Positions 1 through 8,554 of a stretch of DNA of 64,000 bases are shown here, piece after piece. The notes below the pieces were generated by a model. That model made no database searches. It was not told the origin of the DNA and saw only the letters and a program-made list of their open reading frames with translations. Position numbers and translations under genes: made by a program. Within the stretch, counting starts at the first letter, position 1, and every line of letters starts with the position of its first letter. The stretch comes from Acrocarpospora catenulata. Its GTDB lineage: Bacteria > Actinomycetota > Actinomycetes > Streptosporangiales > Streptosporangiaceae. Location: positions 62,001-126,000 of the forward strand of contig NZ_JAHCST010000012.1 in NCBI RefSeq assembly GCF_018476525.1, in the 5' to 3' direction.

Positions 1-2
1 TC

Positions 3-761
3 TTCCCCATGTGGGAGCGCATGGAGGTCGCCAACAAGAACGTGGCCTCCCTGTGGCCCAACGACACCGACGCCAACGCCTTCCGCCAGGGGCTCGGCCC
101 GATGATGGAGAAGTCCGGCTACACCGTGGTCGACGGCGGCGCCTATCAGGACGGCGCGACCGACTTCACCGCGCAGATCGCGAAGTTCAAGGAGTCGGAC
201 GCCGAGCTGTTCACCTGCACCCCGATCCCCCCGGACTTCCAGACCTTCTGGAAGCAGGCGCAGCAGCAGGGCTTCCGGCCGAAGCTGGCCACCGTCGCGA
301 AGGTCATGCTGTTCCCCTCGGAGGCCGAGGCCCTCGGTCGGCTCGCCGACAACATCGCCACCGACTTCTGGTGGAGCCCCGCCCACCCCTACACCTCCAC
401 CCTGGACGGCAAGAGCGCCAAGCAACTCGCCGACGACTTCGCCGCCGACACCGGCAAGCAGTGGACCCAGGCCCTCGGCTCGGTCTACTCGCTGTTCGAG
501 ATCGCGGTCCAGGCCTTCAAGGACGCGGGCGACCCCAAGGACCGCGACGAGGTGGCCGCCAAGCTGCGCGGCATGAAGATCAACTGCATGAGCGGGAACC
601 TCGACTTCACCGCGGGCCCGCAGCCGGGCATCGCCATCCAGCACCCGGTCGGCGGTCAGTGGCGTCAGGGCGAGCGCTTCCCCTGGGACGTCGTCATCGT
701 CGACAACACCGCCAACAAGGACGTCCCCGTCGGCGGCGACCTGAAGCCCACCAACGCCTGA
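3..761 (+). CDS. LIV-type ABC transporter substrate-binding protein (5' end outside window)
   Basis: Periplasmic-binding-protein type 1 solute receptor of a branched-chain amino acid/amide-type ABC importer. Only the C-terminal 252 residues lie in the window; signal peptide and first lobe are missing. The visible part has the second-lobe pattern of the family: a fragment ending in PDFQTFWKQAQQQGF, an AHPYTSTLDGKSAKQLADDF segment and a regular C-terminus. The stop codon overlaps the ATG of the next gene (TGATG), so it is translationally coupled to the ATPase genes. Downstream alcohol and aldehyde dehydrogenases suggest that the ligand may be an aromatic or other catabolic substrate rather than leucine; that is inference from context. 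Confidence 0.85.
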   Translation, partial: FPMWERMEVANKNVASLWPNDTDANAFRQGLGPMMEKSGYTVVDGGAYQDGATDFTAQIAKFKESDAELFTCTPIPPDFQTFWKQAQQQGFRPKLATVAKVMLFPSEAEALGRLADNIATDFWWSPAHPYTSTLDGKSAKQLADDFAADTGKQWTQALGSVYSLFEIAVQAFKDAGDPKDRDEVAAKLRGMKINCMSGNLDFTAGPQPGIAIQHPVGGQWRQGERFPWDVVIVDNTANKDVPVGGDLKPTNA

Positions 762-1516
762 TGGCCCCGCCACTGCTGCACCTGGACGGCGTCACCAAGA
801 GCTTCGGCAAGGTGACCGTCGCCAGGGAGCTGACGCTTTCTGTCCAGCCGGGGGAGGCGCTCGGGATCGTGGGCCCGAACGGAGCCGGCAAGTCCAGCCT
901 GTTCGCCATGATCTCCGGTGACCTGCGCCCCGACAGCGGCGCGGTGTGGCTGGCGGGGCGGGAGGTCACCGCCGTCCCGGCGCACGCCCGCACCCGGGCC
1001 GGCGTCGGCCGTACCTACCAGGTGCCCCGCCCCTTCGAGCACCTGACCGTGTTCGAGAACGTGCTGGTGTGCGCCCACCAGGGCGCCGGGCTCAAGGGCA
1101 GGCAGGCCTGGACGCACAGCATGGACGTGCTCGACGGCACCGGCCTGGCCGCCCTCGCCAACACCCCCGCGGGACGGCTCACCCTGCTCCAGCGCAAGCG
1201 CCTGGAGGTGGCCCGCGCCATCGGCACCGCACCCCGGCTGCTGCTGCTGGACGAGGTCGCCGGCGGGCTGACCGAGCCGGAGGTGCTCGAACTGGTCGAG
1301 GTGGTGCGACGGCTGCACGCCGAGGGCCTCGGCATCGTCTGGATCGAGCACGTCGTGCACGCGCTGGTGCGAACGGTCGGCCGGATGGTCTGCCTGGCCG
1401 GCGGCGACGTGGTCGCGGACGGCGAGCCGATCGCGGTGCTCGCCGACCCGAAGGTACGCGAGCTCTACCTGGGCGGCGGCCCGGAGACCGGCCTGCTCGA
1501 CGAGGAGGGCTCATGA
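761..1516 (+). CDS. LIV-type ABC transporter ATP-binding protein (LivG class)
   Basis: Cytoplasmic ATPase of the uptake system, 251 aa. Walker A GPNGAGKSS is at residues 38-46, a Q-loop region follows (YQVPRPFEHLTVFENVL, a LivG-type hallmark), Walker B LLLLDE is near 160 and the H-loop is in WIEH. The ABC signature is degenerate: LTLLQRKRLE replaces the usual LSYGQQRRLE, so the SGG/YGQ core is lost, and Walker B continues as DEVAGGL. The start is the ATG overlapping the upstream stop; longer in-frame extensions to the left only shadow the upstream gene. It overlaps the next ATPase by ATGA. Function as LivG is supported by position; the odd signature may lower or modify ATPase activity (inference). 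Confidence 0.88.
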   Translation: MAPPLLHLDGVTKSFGKVTVARELTLSVQPGEALGIVGPNGAGKSSLFAMISGDLRPDSGAVWLAGREVTAVPAHARTRAGVGRTYQVPRPFEHLTVFENVLVCAHQGAGLKGRQAWTHSMDVLDGTGLAALANTPAGRLTLLQRKRLEVARAIGTAPRLLLLDEVAGGLTEPEVLELVEVVRRLHAEGLGIVWIEHVVHALVRTVGRMVCLAGGDVVADGEPIAVLADPKVRELYLGGGPETGLLDEEGS

Positions 1517-2241
1517 CGCTGCTGTCGATCCGCGACCTCACCGTGCACCACGGCCAGCTCCGCGCCGTGGACGGCCTCAGCCTGGACCTGGCCGAGGGCG
1601 AGGTGCTCGCGATCATCGGCGCCAACGGCGCGGGCAAGTCCACGCTGCTGCGCGCCCTGGCCGGGCTCAACCCGCCGACGTCGGGGAGCGTCCACCTCAA
1701 GGGCCGCGACATCACCCGCTTCCCCGCCTACATGCGGGTGTCGGAGGGGATCGCCCTGGTGCCGGAGGGGCGGCGGCTGTTCTCCTCCCTCACGGTGGAG
1801 GAGAACCTGCTGACCGGCGCGTACCGCAGGCGTCCCGGGCCCTGGAGTCTGGCCCGGGTCTATGAGTTGTTCCCCTGGATGGCCGATCGGCGCAGGCAGC
1901 GGGCCGCGCAGTTGTCGGGCGGCGAGCAGCAGTCGGTGGCCATCGGCAGGGCGCTGCTGTCCAACCCCGATCTGCTGCTCATCGACGAGCTGTCGCTGGG
2001 CCTGGCACCGGTGATCGTAGGCCGCATCTACCAGGTGCTTCCGGACATCGTGGCCACCGGCGCCACCGCGCTGATCGTCGAGCAGGACGTCTCGCAGGCC
2101 CTGCGGGTGGCGGACAGGGTGCACTGCCTGCTCGAAGGCCGCTCCGTCCTGCACGGACGGCCTCAGGATCTGACCGCCGAGCAGGTCGAGCAGGCGTACT
2201 TCGGCATCGGCGCCGAAACCGCAGGAAAGGGACGAGACTGA
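1513..2241 (+). CDS. LIV-type ABC transporter ATP-binding protein (LivF class)
   Basis: Second ATPase of the importer, 242 aa, the usual LivF length. Walker A GANGAGKST is at about residues 36-44, EGRRLFSSLTVEENL is the LivF-type segment, the signature LSGGEQQ is intact and Walker B is LLLIDELSLGLAP. It would pair with the signature-degenerate LivG partner, giving an asymmetric ATPase dimer in which this subunit carries the good signature. Start ATG overlaps the previous stop by 4 bp; the next gene starts 1 bp after its stop, so the genes form one operon. Confidence 0.9.
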   Translation: MTLLSIRDLTVHHGQLRAVDGLSLDLAEGEVLAIIGANGAGKSTLLRALAGLNPPTSGSVHLKGRDITRFPAYMRVSEGIALVPEGRRLFSSLTVEENLLTGAYRRRPGPWSLARVYELFPWMADRRRQRAAQLSGGEQQSVAIGRALLSNPDLLLIDELSLGLAPVIVGRIYQVLPDIVATGATALIVEQDVSQALRVADRVHCLLEGRSVLHGRPQDLTAEQVEQAYFGIGAETAGKGRD

Positions 2242-2242
2242 C

Positions 2243-3109
2243 ATGGGCTGGCTCAACGCCGTCGTCCAAGGGCTGCTGCTCGGCGGGCTCTACGCGCTGT
2301 TCGCGACCGGGCTGTCGCTGATGTTCGGCGTCATGCGGATCGTGAACCTCGCGCACGGCGACCTCGCGGTGGTCGCCTCGTTCCTGGCGCTGGCCCTGGT
2401 CAGCGGCACCGGGCTGCCGCTGTGGGTGGTGCTGGTGGTGACCGTCCCGCTGTTCGCCGTGCTCGGGTACCTGACCCAGCGGGCGCTGCTGCAACGCAGC
2501 CTGTCCGCCGGGCCGCTGGCGACGCTGCTGGTCACCTTCGGCCTGTCCATCGTGCTCCAGAACGTCCTGCTGGAGATCTTCTCCGCGGATACCCGCACCC
2601 TCGACGGAGGTTCCTTCGCCACGGGCTCCTTCGAGCTCAACGGCACGATCTCCGTCGGCTATCTCTCGCTGACGACGTTCCTGCTGGCCTGCCTGGCCCT
2701 GACCGGCATCCAGCTGTTCCTGTCGCGCACCGGCCTCGGCCGGATGCTGCGCGCCTCCTCCGACGACCGGGAGACCGCGAACCTGGTGGGCGCCGACAGC
2801 CGGCACGTCTACGGCATCGCGACCGCCATCGCGTTCGCCACCGTCGCGCTGGCCGGACTGATGTTCGCGATCCGCTCGTCGTTCGACCCCGCGATCGGTC
2901 CCTCGCGGCTGATCTTCGCGTTCGAGGCGGTCGTCATCGGCGGCCTCGGGTCGCTGTGGGGGACCCTGCTCGGCGGCGTCGTCCTCGGCGTCACCCAGTC
3001 CGTGGGGGCGCAGATCGACCCCGCGCTGACCCTGCTCGCCGGCCACCTCGTCTTCCTCGCCGTGCTGGCCTTCCGGCCGCAGGGCCTGCTCGCGGGACGG
3101 ACCACATGA
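2243..3109 (+). CDS. LIV-type ABC transporter permease (LivH class)
   Basis: Integral membrane permease, 288 aa, about eight hydrophobic segments. The N-terminus shows the LivH pattern GLLLGGLYALFATGLSLMFG followed by RIVNLAHGD. The C-terminal third has the FEAVVIGGLGSLWGTLLGG block that forms the coupling helix/permease motif. An AGGA-type ribosome site (GGAAAGGGACGAG) lies just upstream of the ATG. It overlaps the LivM-class gene by 4 bp (ATGA). It would form the transmembrane heterodimer with the next protein. Confidence 0.9.
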   Translation: MGWLNAVVQGLLLGGLYALFATGLSLMFGVMRIVNLAHGDLAVVASFLALALVSGTGLPLWVVLVVTVPLFAVLGYLTQRALLQRSLSAGPLATLLVTFGLSIVLQNVLLEIFSADTRTLDGGSFATGSFELNGTISVGYLSLTTFLLACLALTGIQLFLSRTGLGRMLRASSDDRETANLVGADSRHVYGIATAIAFATVALAGLMFAIRSSFDPAIGPSRLIFAFEAVVIGGLGSLWGTLLGGVVLGVTQSVGAQIDPALTLLAGHLVFLAVLAFRPQGLLAGRTT

Positions 3110-4143
3110 CCATCTCCCAGATGCTGACCACACGCGCGACGGCGGCGGTGGACGTGACCCGCGCCGCCCGCTCGTCCAAACTGTCTGCCGTCGCGCTGCT
3201 GATCGCCGTCGCGGTCCTCACGGCGCTCCCGTTCCTGGTGTTCAGCACGGTCACCGACACCCTCGTCAACCTGTTCGTGCTGGTCGCGCTGGCGAGCATG
3301 TGGAACCTGCTCGCCGGGTTCGGCGGGCTGGTCTCGGTCGGGCAGCAGGCCTACATCGGCATCGGCGCCTACAGCGTCATCGCGCTCGCCGACCTGGGCG
3401 TGCAGCCGTACCTCGCGGTGCCGTTGGCCGCGCTCACCTGCGCGGTCTTCGCGCTGCCGACCTCGTGGCCGGCCTTCCGGCTGCGCGGCGACTATTTCGC
3501 CGTGGGGACCTGGGTGATCGCCGAGGTCTACCGGCTCCTGGTCGTACGGGTGGACAGCCTCGGCGGCGGCAGCGGCAAGGGCCTGACCGGGCTGTCCGGC
3601 ATCGACCAGGTCCTGCGCGGGGCGCTGACCTACTGGGTCGCGCTCGCTCTGGCGCTGGCCACGATCGCCGGATGCTACCTGCTGCTGCGGGGCAGGCTCG
3701 GCCTGTCGCTCATGGCCGTGCGGGACGAGGAGACCGCCGCGAGCTCCGCCGGGATCGACGTACGGCGGGCCAAGCAGGTCGTCTACCTCGTCTCGGCGGT
3801 CGGCTGCGGCGCGGCCGGCGGGGTCATCACGGTGAGCTCGCTCAGCGTCAACCCCGACGCCATCTTCAGCGTGCAGTGGTCGGCGTACATGATCTTCATT
3901 GTCGTCATCGGCGGCATCGGCTCCATCGAGGGTCCCCTGATCGGCGCGGTCGTCTTCTTCGGGCTGCAGCAGCTGCTGTCCGACTACGGCTCCTGGTACC
4001 TGGTGCTCCTGGGCGCCATCGGCATCGCGGCGGCACTCCGGCTGCCGCGGGGGTTGTGGGGTCTGGTGCGCGACAGGACCGGGCTGAGTCTGTTCCCCGT
4101 CGGCTACTTCGTCCAGAAGCGTGACAGCGATGTCGTCTCTTGA
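3106..4143 (+). CDS. LIV-type ABC transporter permease (LivM class)
   Basis: Second permease, 345 aa. After a roughly 30-residue cytoplasmic N-terminus come about ten hydrophobic segments; [20 protein letters not shown] and [20 protein letters not shown] are LivM family blocks. The start is the ATG overlapping the LivH stop. The C-terminus (PVGYFVQ) overlaps the amidase remnant by about 14 bp. Together with the four upstream genes this completes a five-component importer. Confidence 0.9.
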   Translation: MTISQMLTTRATAAVDVTRAARSSKLSAVALLIAVAVLTALPFLVFSTVTDTLVNLFVLVALASMWNLLAGFGGLVSVGQQAYIGIGAYSVIALADLGVQPYLAVPLAALTCAVFALPTSWPAFRLRGDYFAVGTWVIAEVYRLLVVRVDSLGGGSGKGLTGLSGIDQVLRGALTYWVALALALATIAGCYLLLRGRLGLSLMAVRDEETAASSAGIDVRRAKQVVYLVSAVGCGAAGGVITVSSLSVNPDAIFSVQWSAYMIFIVVIGGIGSIEGPLIGAVVFFGLQQLLSDYGSWYLVLLGAIGIAAALRLPRGLWGLVRDRTGLSLFPVGYFVQKRDSDVVS

Positions 4144-4547
4144 CACGGCGACGGCCGCCTCGGCCGCCCTCGCCCGTGGTGAACTGTCGCCCGCGGAGCT
4201 GACCGAGCACCTGCTGACCAGGATCGAGGCCACCGAGCCGTACCTCAACGCGTACGCGACGGTGACGGCAGGCCAGGCCAGGGCGCGGGCCGCCGAGCTG
4301 GGCCGCAGGGAACGCCACGGCCCCACCCACAATCCGTACCGCCGGGGGCGCATCCCCGGTGGCTCCTCCGGCGGCTCGGCGGCCTCCGTCGCCGCGGGCA
4401 GCTGCCTGGGCGCGCTCGGCTCCGACACGGCCGGCGCCGGCGCCGGGCGCCGCGATGCGCGACGAGGTCGTCCTGCACGTGGGCCGCATGGTCGAGCGGC
4501 TGACCCCGTCACTGCCTTCTCCCGTCTTTGAGGAAGGAACACCATGA
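4130..4547 (+). pseudogene. Amidase-signature family gene remnant (internally deleted and frameshifted)
   Basis: The first 50 codons ([20 protein letters not shown]) match the N-terminus of amidase-signature enzymes. The sequence then jumps to a piece of the signature, [18 protein letters not shown] and LGSDTAG. The intervening 50-60 residues that carry the catalytic lysine (normally GIPxAVKD) are missing, and after SDTAG the frame is lost, ending at a stop at 4531. A second frame (4450-4547, [16 protein letters not shown]) reads like the C-terminus of a different protein. The piece therefore looks like a deletion scar in which an amidase gene once sat between the transporter and the alcohol dehydrogenase. 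No catalytic activity is expected. Confidence 0.75.
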
Positions 4548-5659
4548 AGGTGACCGCCGCCGTCGTCGACGAGATCCACGGGCCGTTCCGCCTTGAAGAA
4601 CTCGACCTCGACGAGCCCGGGCCGGGGGAGGCATTGGTGAAGATCGTCGCGTCGGGAATCTGCCACACCGACGAGATCACCCGGCACGGCGACCTGCCGA
4701 TGCCGTTCCCCGGCGTGCTCGGCCACGAGGGAGCCGGGGAGGTCGTGGCCGTGGGCGACGGCGTCACCCGGGTACGGCCGGGCGACCACGTGGTGATCGG
4801 CTGGCCGTCGTGCGGCGCCTGCCGCAACTGCCGCGACGGCGAACCGCGCTACTGCGCCCGCCTCGGCGAGGCCCTGTGCGGGGGCGGACGGCTGCTCGGC
4901 CCGCGCGCCGGGCAGAGCGCCCTGCGCCGCCCCGGCGGAACACCGGTGCACAGCCACTTCTTCGGCCAGTCGTCGTTCGCGACCTACTCGCTCACCTGGG
5001 CCGACGCCCTGGTCGTGGTCCCCGGGGACGCGCCGCTCGACCTGCTCGGCCCGCTCGCCTGCGGCATCTCCACGGGCGCGGGGGCGGTGTTCAACACGCT
5101 GAAGCCCGGCCCGGGATCCAGCCTCGTGGTGTACGGCGTGGGCGCGGTCGGACTGGCCGCGGTGCTGGCCGCCCGGCTCTCCCCGGCCACGACGATCATC
5201 GCGGTCGACCGGCACCCGGCCCGCCTCACCCTGGCCGCGGAGTTCGGCGCCACCCACACCGTCGACGTCCGCGAGGCCGACCCCGTGGCGGAGGTGCACC
5301 GGATATGCGGCGGACCGGCCGACTACGCCCTGGAGTGCACCGGCGTCATCACCGTCGTACGCCAGGCGGCCGACAGCGTGGGGATGCTCGGGACCTGCGT
5401 CCTCATCGGCGGCGCGCCGGCGGGCGCGGAGTTCGGCCTCGACCACCTGTCGACGCTGTGGGGCAAGCGGATCGTCGGCACCCTCGGCGGCAGCGGCCGC
5501 AGCCAGGCGCTCATCGGCGCCCTCGTCGAACTGCACCGCCAGGGACGCTTCCCGTTCGACCGGCTGGTGCGCTTCTACGACCTGGCCGACATCGACAAGG
5601 CACTGAGGGACAGCCGTCAGGGTGACGTGCTCAAGCCCGTCCTGCGTATGAGCCATTGA
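4544..5659 (+). CDS. Zinc-dependent alcohol dehydrogenase, MDR family (aryl-alcohol dehydrogenase-like)
   Basis: NAD-dependent medium-chain alcohol dehydrogenase, 371 aa. Catalytic zinc ligands are visible as C40 (GICHTD), H61-E62 (GHEGAG) and a third Cys in LACGISTG. The structural zinc loop has four cysteines, C90, C93, C96 and C104. The Rossmann motif is VYGVGAVGLAAV. The general architecture matches benzyl-/class III-type alcohol dehydrogenases, which pair with aldehyde dehydrogenases such as the next gene (alcohol to aldehyde to acid). An AGGAAGGA ribosome site sits 6-7 nt before the ATG. The exact substrate is not readable from sequence. Confidence 0.9.
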   Translation: MKVTAAVVDEIHGPFRLEELDLDEPGPGEALVKIVASGICHTDEITRHGDLPMPFPGVLGHEGAGEVVAVGDGVTRVRPGDHVVIGWPSCGACRNCRDGEPRYCARLGEALCGGGRLLGPRAGQSALRRPGGTPVHSHFFGQSSFATYSLTWADALVVVPGDAPLDLLGPLACGISTGAGAVFNTLKPGPGSSLVVYGVGAVGLAAVLAARLSPATTIIAVDRHPARLTLAAEFGATHTVDVREADPVAEVHRICGGPADYALECTGVITVVRQAADSVGMLGTCVLIGGAPAGAEFGLDHLSTLWGKRIVGTLGGSGRSQALIGALVELHRQGRFPFDRLVRFYDLADIDKALRDSRQGDVLKPVLRMSH

Positions 5660-5683
5660 GGACAACAGGAAAGGACACCCGCT

Positions 5684-7147
5684 GTGGGACTTCTCGACAG
5701 CGCCGACTGGCAGGGGAACATCTTCAAGAACGGCGTGTGGACCGCCGGGCGGGGAGGCGACTACCCGGTCGTCGAACCGGCCACCGGTGCGGAACTCGGC
5801 CGGATGGGGCTGGCGACCCCCGAGGACGTCGCCGAGGCGGGGGAGACGGCCGCCAGGGCCCAGCGGGAGTGGGCGGCGCTGCCGCACCCCGCGCGCGCGG
5901 CCGTGCTGCGCAGGGCCGGAGACCTGTGGGGACAGCACGCCGAGGAGATCAGCGGCTGGAACGTCCGTGAGGTCGGCGCGGTCCCGGGGATGGCCGGGTT
6001 CGCGCTGCACGTGGCGGCGGAGGAGTGCTACGAGGCGGCCTCGCTGCCGAGCCGGGCGATCGGCGAGATCCTGCCGTCGGAGCAGCCGCGGCTGTCCCTG
6101 GCGCGGCGGATCCCGGCGGGCGTGGTCGCGGTGATCTCACCGTTCAACGTGCCGATCATCCTCGGCATCCGGTCGGTCGCCCCGGCGCTCGCCCTCGGCA
6201 ACGCCGTCATCCTCAAGCCGGACCCGCGCACCGCCGTCACCGGCGGCACACTGATGGCGCGCGTGTTCGAGGAGGCCGGCCTGCCGCCCGGCGTGCTGCA
6301 GATGCTGCCCGGAGGCGCCGACGTCGGCGAGGCCCTGGTCACCGACCCGAACATCCGGGTCATCTCGTTCACCGGCTCGACCCCCGTGGGCCGCCGTATC
6401 GGGGAGCTGGCGGGGCGGCACCTGAAGCGGGCCCATCTGGAACTCGGCGGGAACTCCGCGCTGCTGGTGCTCGACGACGCCGACGTGGACGCGGCGGTGA
6501 ACCTGGCCGCCTGGGGGTCGTTCTTCCACCAGGGGCAGATCTGCATGACGACCGGGCGCCACCTGGTCTCCGCGCGGCTGTACGACGACTTCGTGGCACG
6601 GCTCGCGGAGAAGGCCGGCGGGCTCCCGGTGGGCGACCCGAAGTCCGGCGCGGTCGCGCTTGGGCCGGTCATCGACGCGCGGCAGCGCGACAAGATCCAC
6701 CGCATGGTCACGGCGAGCGTGGCGCAGGGCGCGACACTGGCGTCCGGCGGAACCTACGACGAGCTCTTCTACCGGCCGACCGTGCTGGCCGACGCCCCCC
6801 TCAGCGCGCCCGCCTTCGCCGAGGAGGTGTTCGGTCCCGTCGCGCCGGTCACCCGGGTGTCCTCGGCCGAGGAGGCCGCCGAGCTGGCCGCGGCGAGCGA
6901 GTACGGGCTGTCGCTGGGCATCGTGACCCGTGACGTGATGCACGGGCTCGCCGTCGCGGAACGCATCCCCACCGGCATCGTGCACATCAACGACCAGACC
7001 GTGAACGACGAGGCCAACGCCCCGTTCGGCGGCGTACGGGCCTCCGGCACCGGGTCCCGGTTCGGCGGCGCCGCGGCGAACATCGAGGCCTTCACCGAGA
7101 CCCGCTGGATCACCATGCGCGGCGAGCCCGCGCGCTATCCCTTCTGA
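5684..7147 (+). CDS. NAD(P)-dependent aldehyde dehydrogenase (benzaldehyde dehydrogenase-like)
   Basis: ALDH superfamily enzyme, 487 aa, full length. Visible motifs: GVVAVISPFNVPIILGIRS (N-terminal NAD fold), FTGSTPVGRRIG, the general base in ELGGN, the catalytic Cys in GQICMTTGR, and the C-terminal PFGGVRASG. The GxICMTT context and the N-terminal EEISGWNVREVG region are typical of benzaldehyde/vanillin-type dehydrogenases. GTG start with AGGAAAGGA upstream, 24 bp after the alcohol dehydrogenase stop. The pair would oxidise an alcohol to its acid; the transporter upstream would import the substrate. Last gene of the operon, followed by a hairpin. Confidence 0.92.
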   Translation: MGLLDSADWQGNIFKNGVWTAGRGGDYPVVEPATGAELGRMGLATPEDVAEAGETAARAQREWAALPHPARAAVLRRAGDLWGQHAEEISGWNVREVGAVPGMAGFALHVAAEECYEAASLPSRAIGEILPSEQPRLSLARRIPAGVVAVISPFNVPIILGIRSVAPALALGNAVILKPDPRTAVTGGTLMARVFEEAGLPPGVLQMLPGGADVGEALVTDPNIRVISFTGSTPVGRRIGELAGRHLKRAHLELGGNSALLVLDDADVDAAVNLAAWGSFFHQGQICMTTGRHLVSARLYDDFVARLAEKAGGLPVGDPKSGAVALGPVIDARQRDKIHRMVTASVAQGATLASGGTYDELFYRPTVLADAPLSAPAFAEEVFGPVAPVTRVSSAEEAAELAAASEYGLSLGIVTRDVMHGLAVAERIPTGIVHINDQTVNDEANAPFGGVRASGTGSRFGGAAANIEAFTETRWITMRGEPARYPF

Positions 7148-7162
7148 CGACTTCCGCACCAC

Positions 7163-7193
7163 GCGCGGCCGGCTGGCCCCGAGCCGGCCGCGC
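7163..7193 (+). terminator. Perfect 12-bp stem hairpin after the aldehyde dehydrogenase
   Basis: GCGCGGCCGGCT and its exact reverse complement AGCCGGCCGCGC flank a 7-nt loop, 15 bp after the stop codon. There is no long T-run, as is common in high-GC actinomycetes. It probably ends the LIV/dehydrogenase operon. Confidence 0.75.
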
Positions 7194-7822
7194 TTGAGAA
7201 CTCGTGCCGATCAGCGAACTCGACGCGATGAACGAGAAACACCTTGAGAACCACCATCGAGTTCTCCCAGAAAAGCCTCTATGCGCAACAACCCCGCCTA
7301 AACGATCAACCAGACCACATCAGGACGGCATCACCGAACAAGGCACAGTCTAGATGCGTTTGAAGGCCGCGATCAGGTCCCCCGGTCCGCCCAGCCGCCC
7401 GTAGGGCACAAACGAACTTGATCTTCGAACTGTCCGAGAAATGGAATATTACACCGCGACGGAACACCGGGCCTGCCACGCTGATCTCGGATATCTCTTC
7501 GTTCGAATATTCGCCGACCAGGATGACGCCGGAACTGAAGCCGGGCCTTGCTCCGGCACGTCGAACTGATCTACCAGGGGGAGATCTGCCGTACCCACAC
7601 CGCTATCCCAGAGGCGACTGTCGGCCCGGATCGATCTCGCTCCAGGACAGGACGGCGTGGTGACCGTCCTTCCCTGCGCGCCCGCCATGCTCACTGTGTG
7701 TAGTTGACCGATGACGGGGTATTGGTTGGCGCGGCAGGTGAGTGCGGGTAGGCGCGTCGTGGTTTCCCGTTGGCACTTGAGGGCTCGGCGGATGGTGGAG
7801 GTGTGTTGTTCTTCTCCTTCGG
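7194..7822. other. 629-bp intergenic stretch with gene debris, no convincing intact gene
   Basis: Base composition is clearly lower in GC than in the flanking genes. Short coding-like pieces are visible: on the minus strand (about 7350-7416) a tail reading FVPYGRLGGPGDLIAAFKRI before a stop; on the plus strand (about 7440-7570) MEYYTATEHRACHADLGYLF and, in another frame, LLRHVELIYQGEICRTH. None has a plausible ribosome site or family match I can name. The stretch probably marks decayed DNA, perhaps a former mobile element, between the dehydrogenase operon and the prenyltransferase. It must also hold the promoter of the next operon, which I could not place. Confidence 0.4.
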
Positions 7823-8554
7823 GTGGTCCACGTGAGAGGTCTGCCGGACCATGTGGCGTGCGTCATGGACGGGAACGGCCGGTGGGCCGCGCAGCGGTCG
7901 CTGCCTCGTACCGCGGGGCATCATGCGGCCGAGGCCGCCGTGATCGATGTCATCGAGGCGGCCCACACCGCCGGCGTCGGATGGCTGAGTCTGTACGCGT
8001 TCTCCACGGAGAACTGGCGGCGCCCGGCCGCCGAGGTCGACGTCCTGCTGCGGCTGGTACGGCGAACCATCAAGAAACACGCGCTGGCCCTGCACGCACG
8101 CGGAATCCGATGCCGCTTCCTGGGCGTCACCGACCCCCGGATCCCGCCGCCGCTGGCCAGGGACATCGCCGACCTGATGACGCTGACCCGCGACAACAGG
8201 CGGATGACCTTGACGGTCGCGTTCGACCACGGCGGACGCCGTGACATCGTCGAGGCCGCTCGATCGCTGATCCGCGACGGGGTGCCGCCCGAGCAGGTCA
8301 CCGAGGAGAGTTTCGCCCGCCACCTGCCCCACCCCGACCTGCCGGAGGTGGACCTGGTCATCCGCACCTCGGGGGAGCAGCGGATCTCCAACTTCATGCT
8401 CTGGCAGGTGGCCTACGCCGAATGGATCTTCCCCGACGTGCTCTGGCCGGACTTCCGCGCCGAGCACTTCTGGCAGTGCCTGGACGTCTACCGGCGACGG
8501 AACCGCCGGTTCGGCGAGGTATCGGTACCGACCGCGAGAGGGAAAGGAACCTGA
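7823..8554 (+). CDS. cis-Prenyltransferase (isoprenyl diphosphate synthase, UppS family)
   Basis: Undecaprenyl-diphosphate-synthase-fold enzyme, 243 aa, condensing isopentenyl diphosphate with allylic diphosphates in cis. The catalytic aspartate motif is VMDGNGRWA (D16); YAFSTENWRRP and IRTSGEQRISNFMLWQ are the other family blocks; a C-terminal YRRRNRRFG closes the fold. Every active-site block is present. GTG start at 7823; another GTG lies at 7832, and neither has a strong ribosome site. Its stop overlaps the ATG of the oxygenase-like gene (TGATG), so the two products are made together. It could be the cell-wall UppS or a dedicated short-chain enzyme; the coupling favours a specialised role (inference). 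Confidence 0.9.
   Translation: MVHVRGLPDHVACVMDGNGRWAAQRSLPRTAGHHAAEAAVIDVIEAAHTAGVGWLSLYAFSTENWRRPAAEVDVLLRLVRRTIKKHALALHARGIRCRFLGVTDPRIPPPLARDIADLMTLTRDNRRMTLTVAFDHGGRRDIVEAARSLIRDGVPPEQVTEESFARHLPHPDLPEVDLVIRTSGEQRISNFMLWQVAYAEWIFPDVLWPDFRAEHFWQCLDVYRRRNRRFGEVSVPTARGKGT

Noticed and set aside
1979-6010. Long minus-strand frames across the LIV permeases and dehydrogenases
   Set aside because: Very long antisense frames are normal in high-GC DNA; they have no family motifs and overlap canonical genes.
7540-7690. Transposase remnant (VELIYQGEICRTH reading)
   Set aside because: Vaguely like the IS21/Mu transposase beta-barrel, but too short and no inverted repeats were found.
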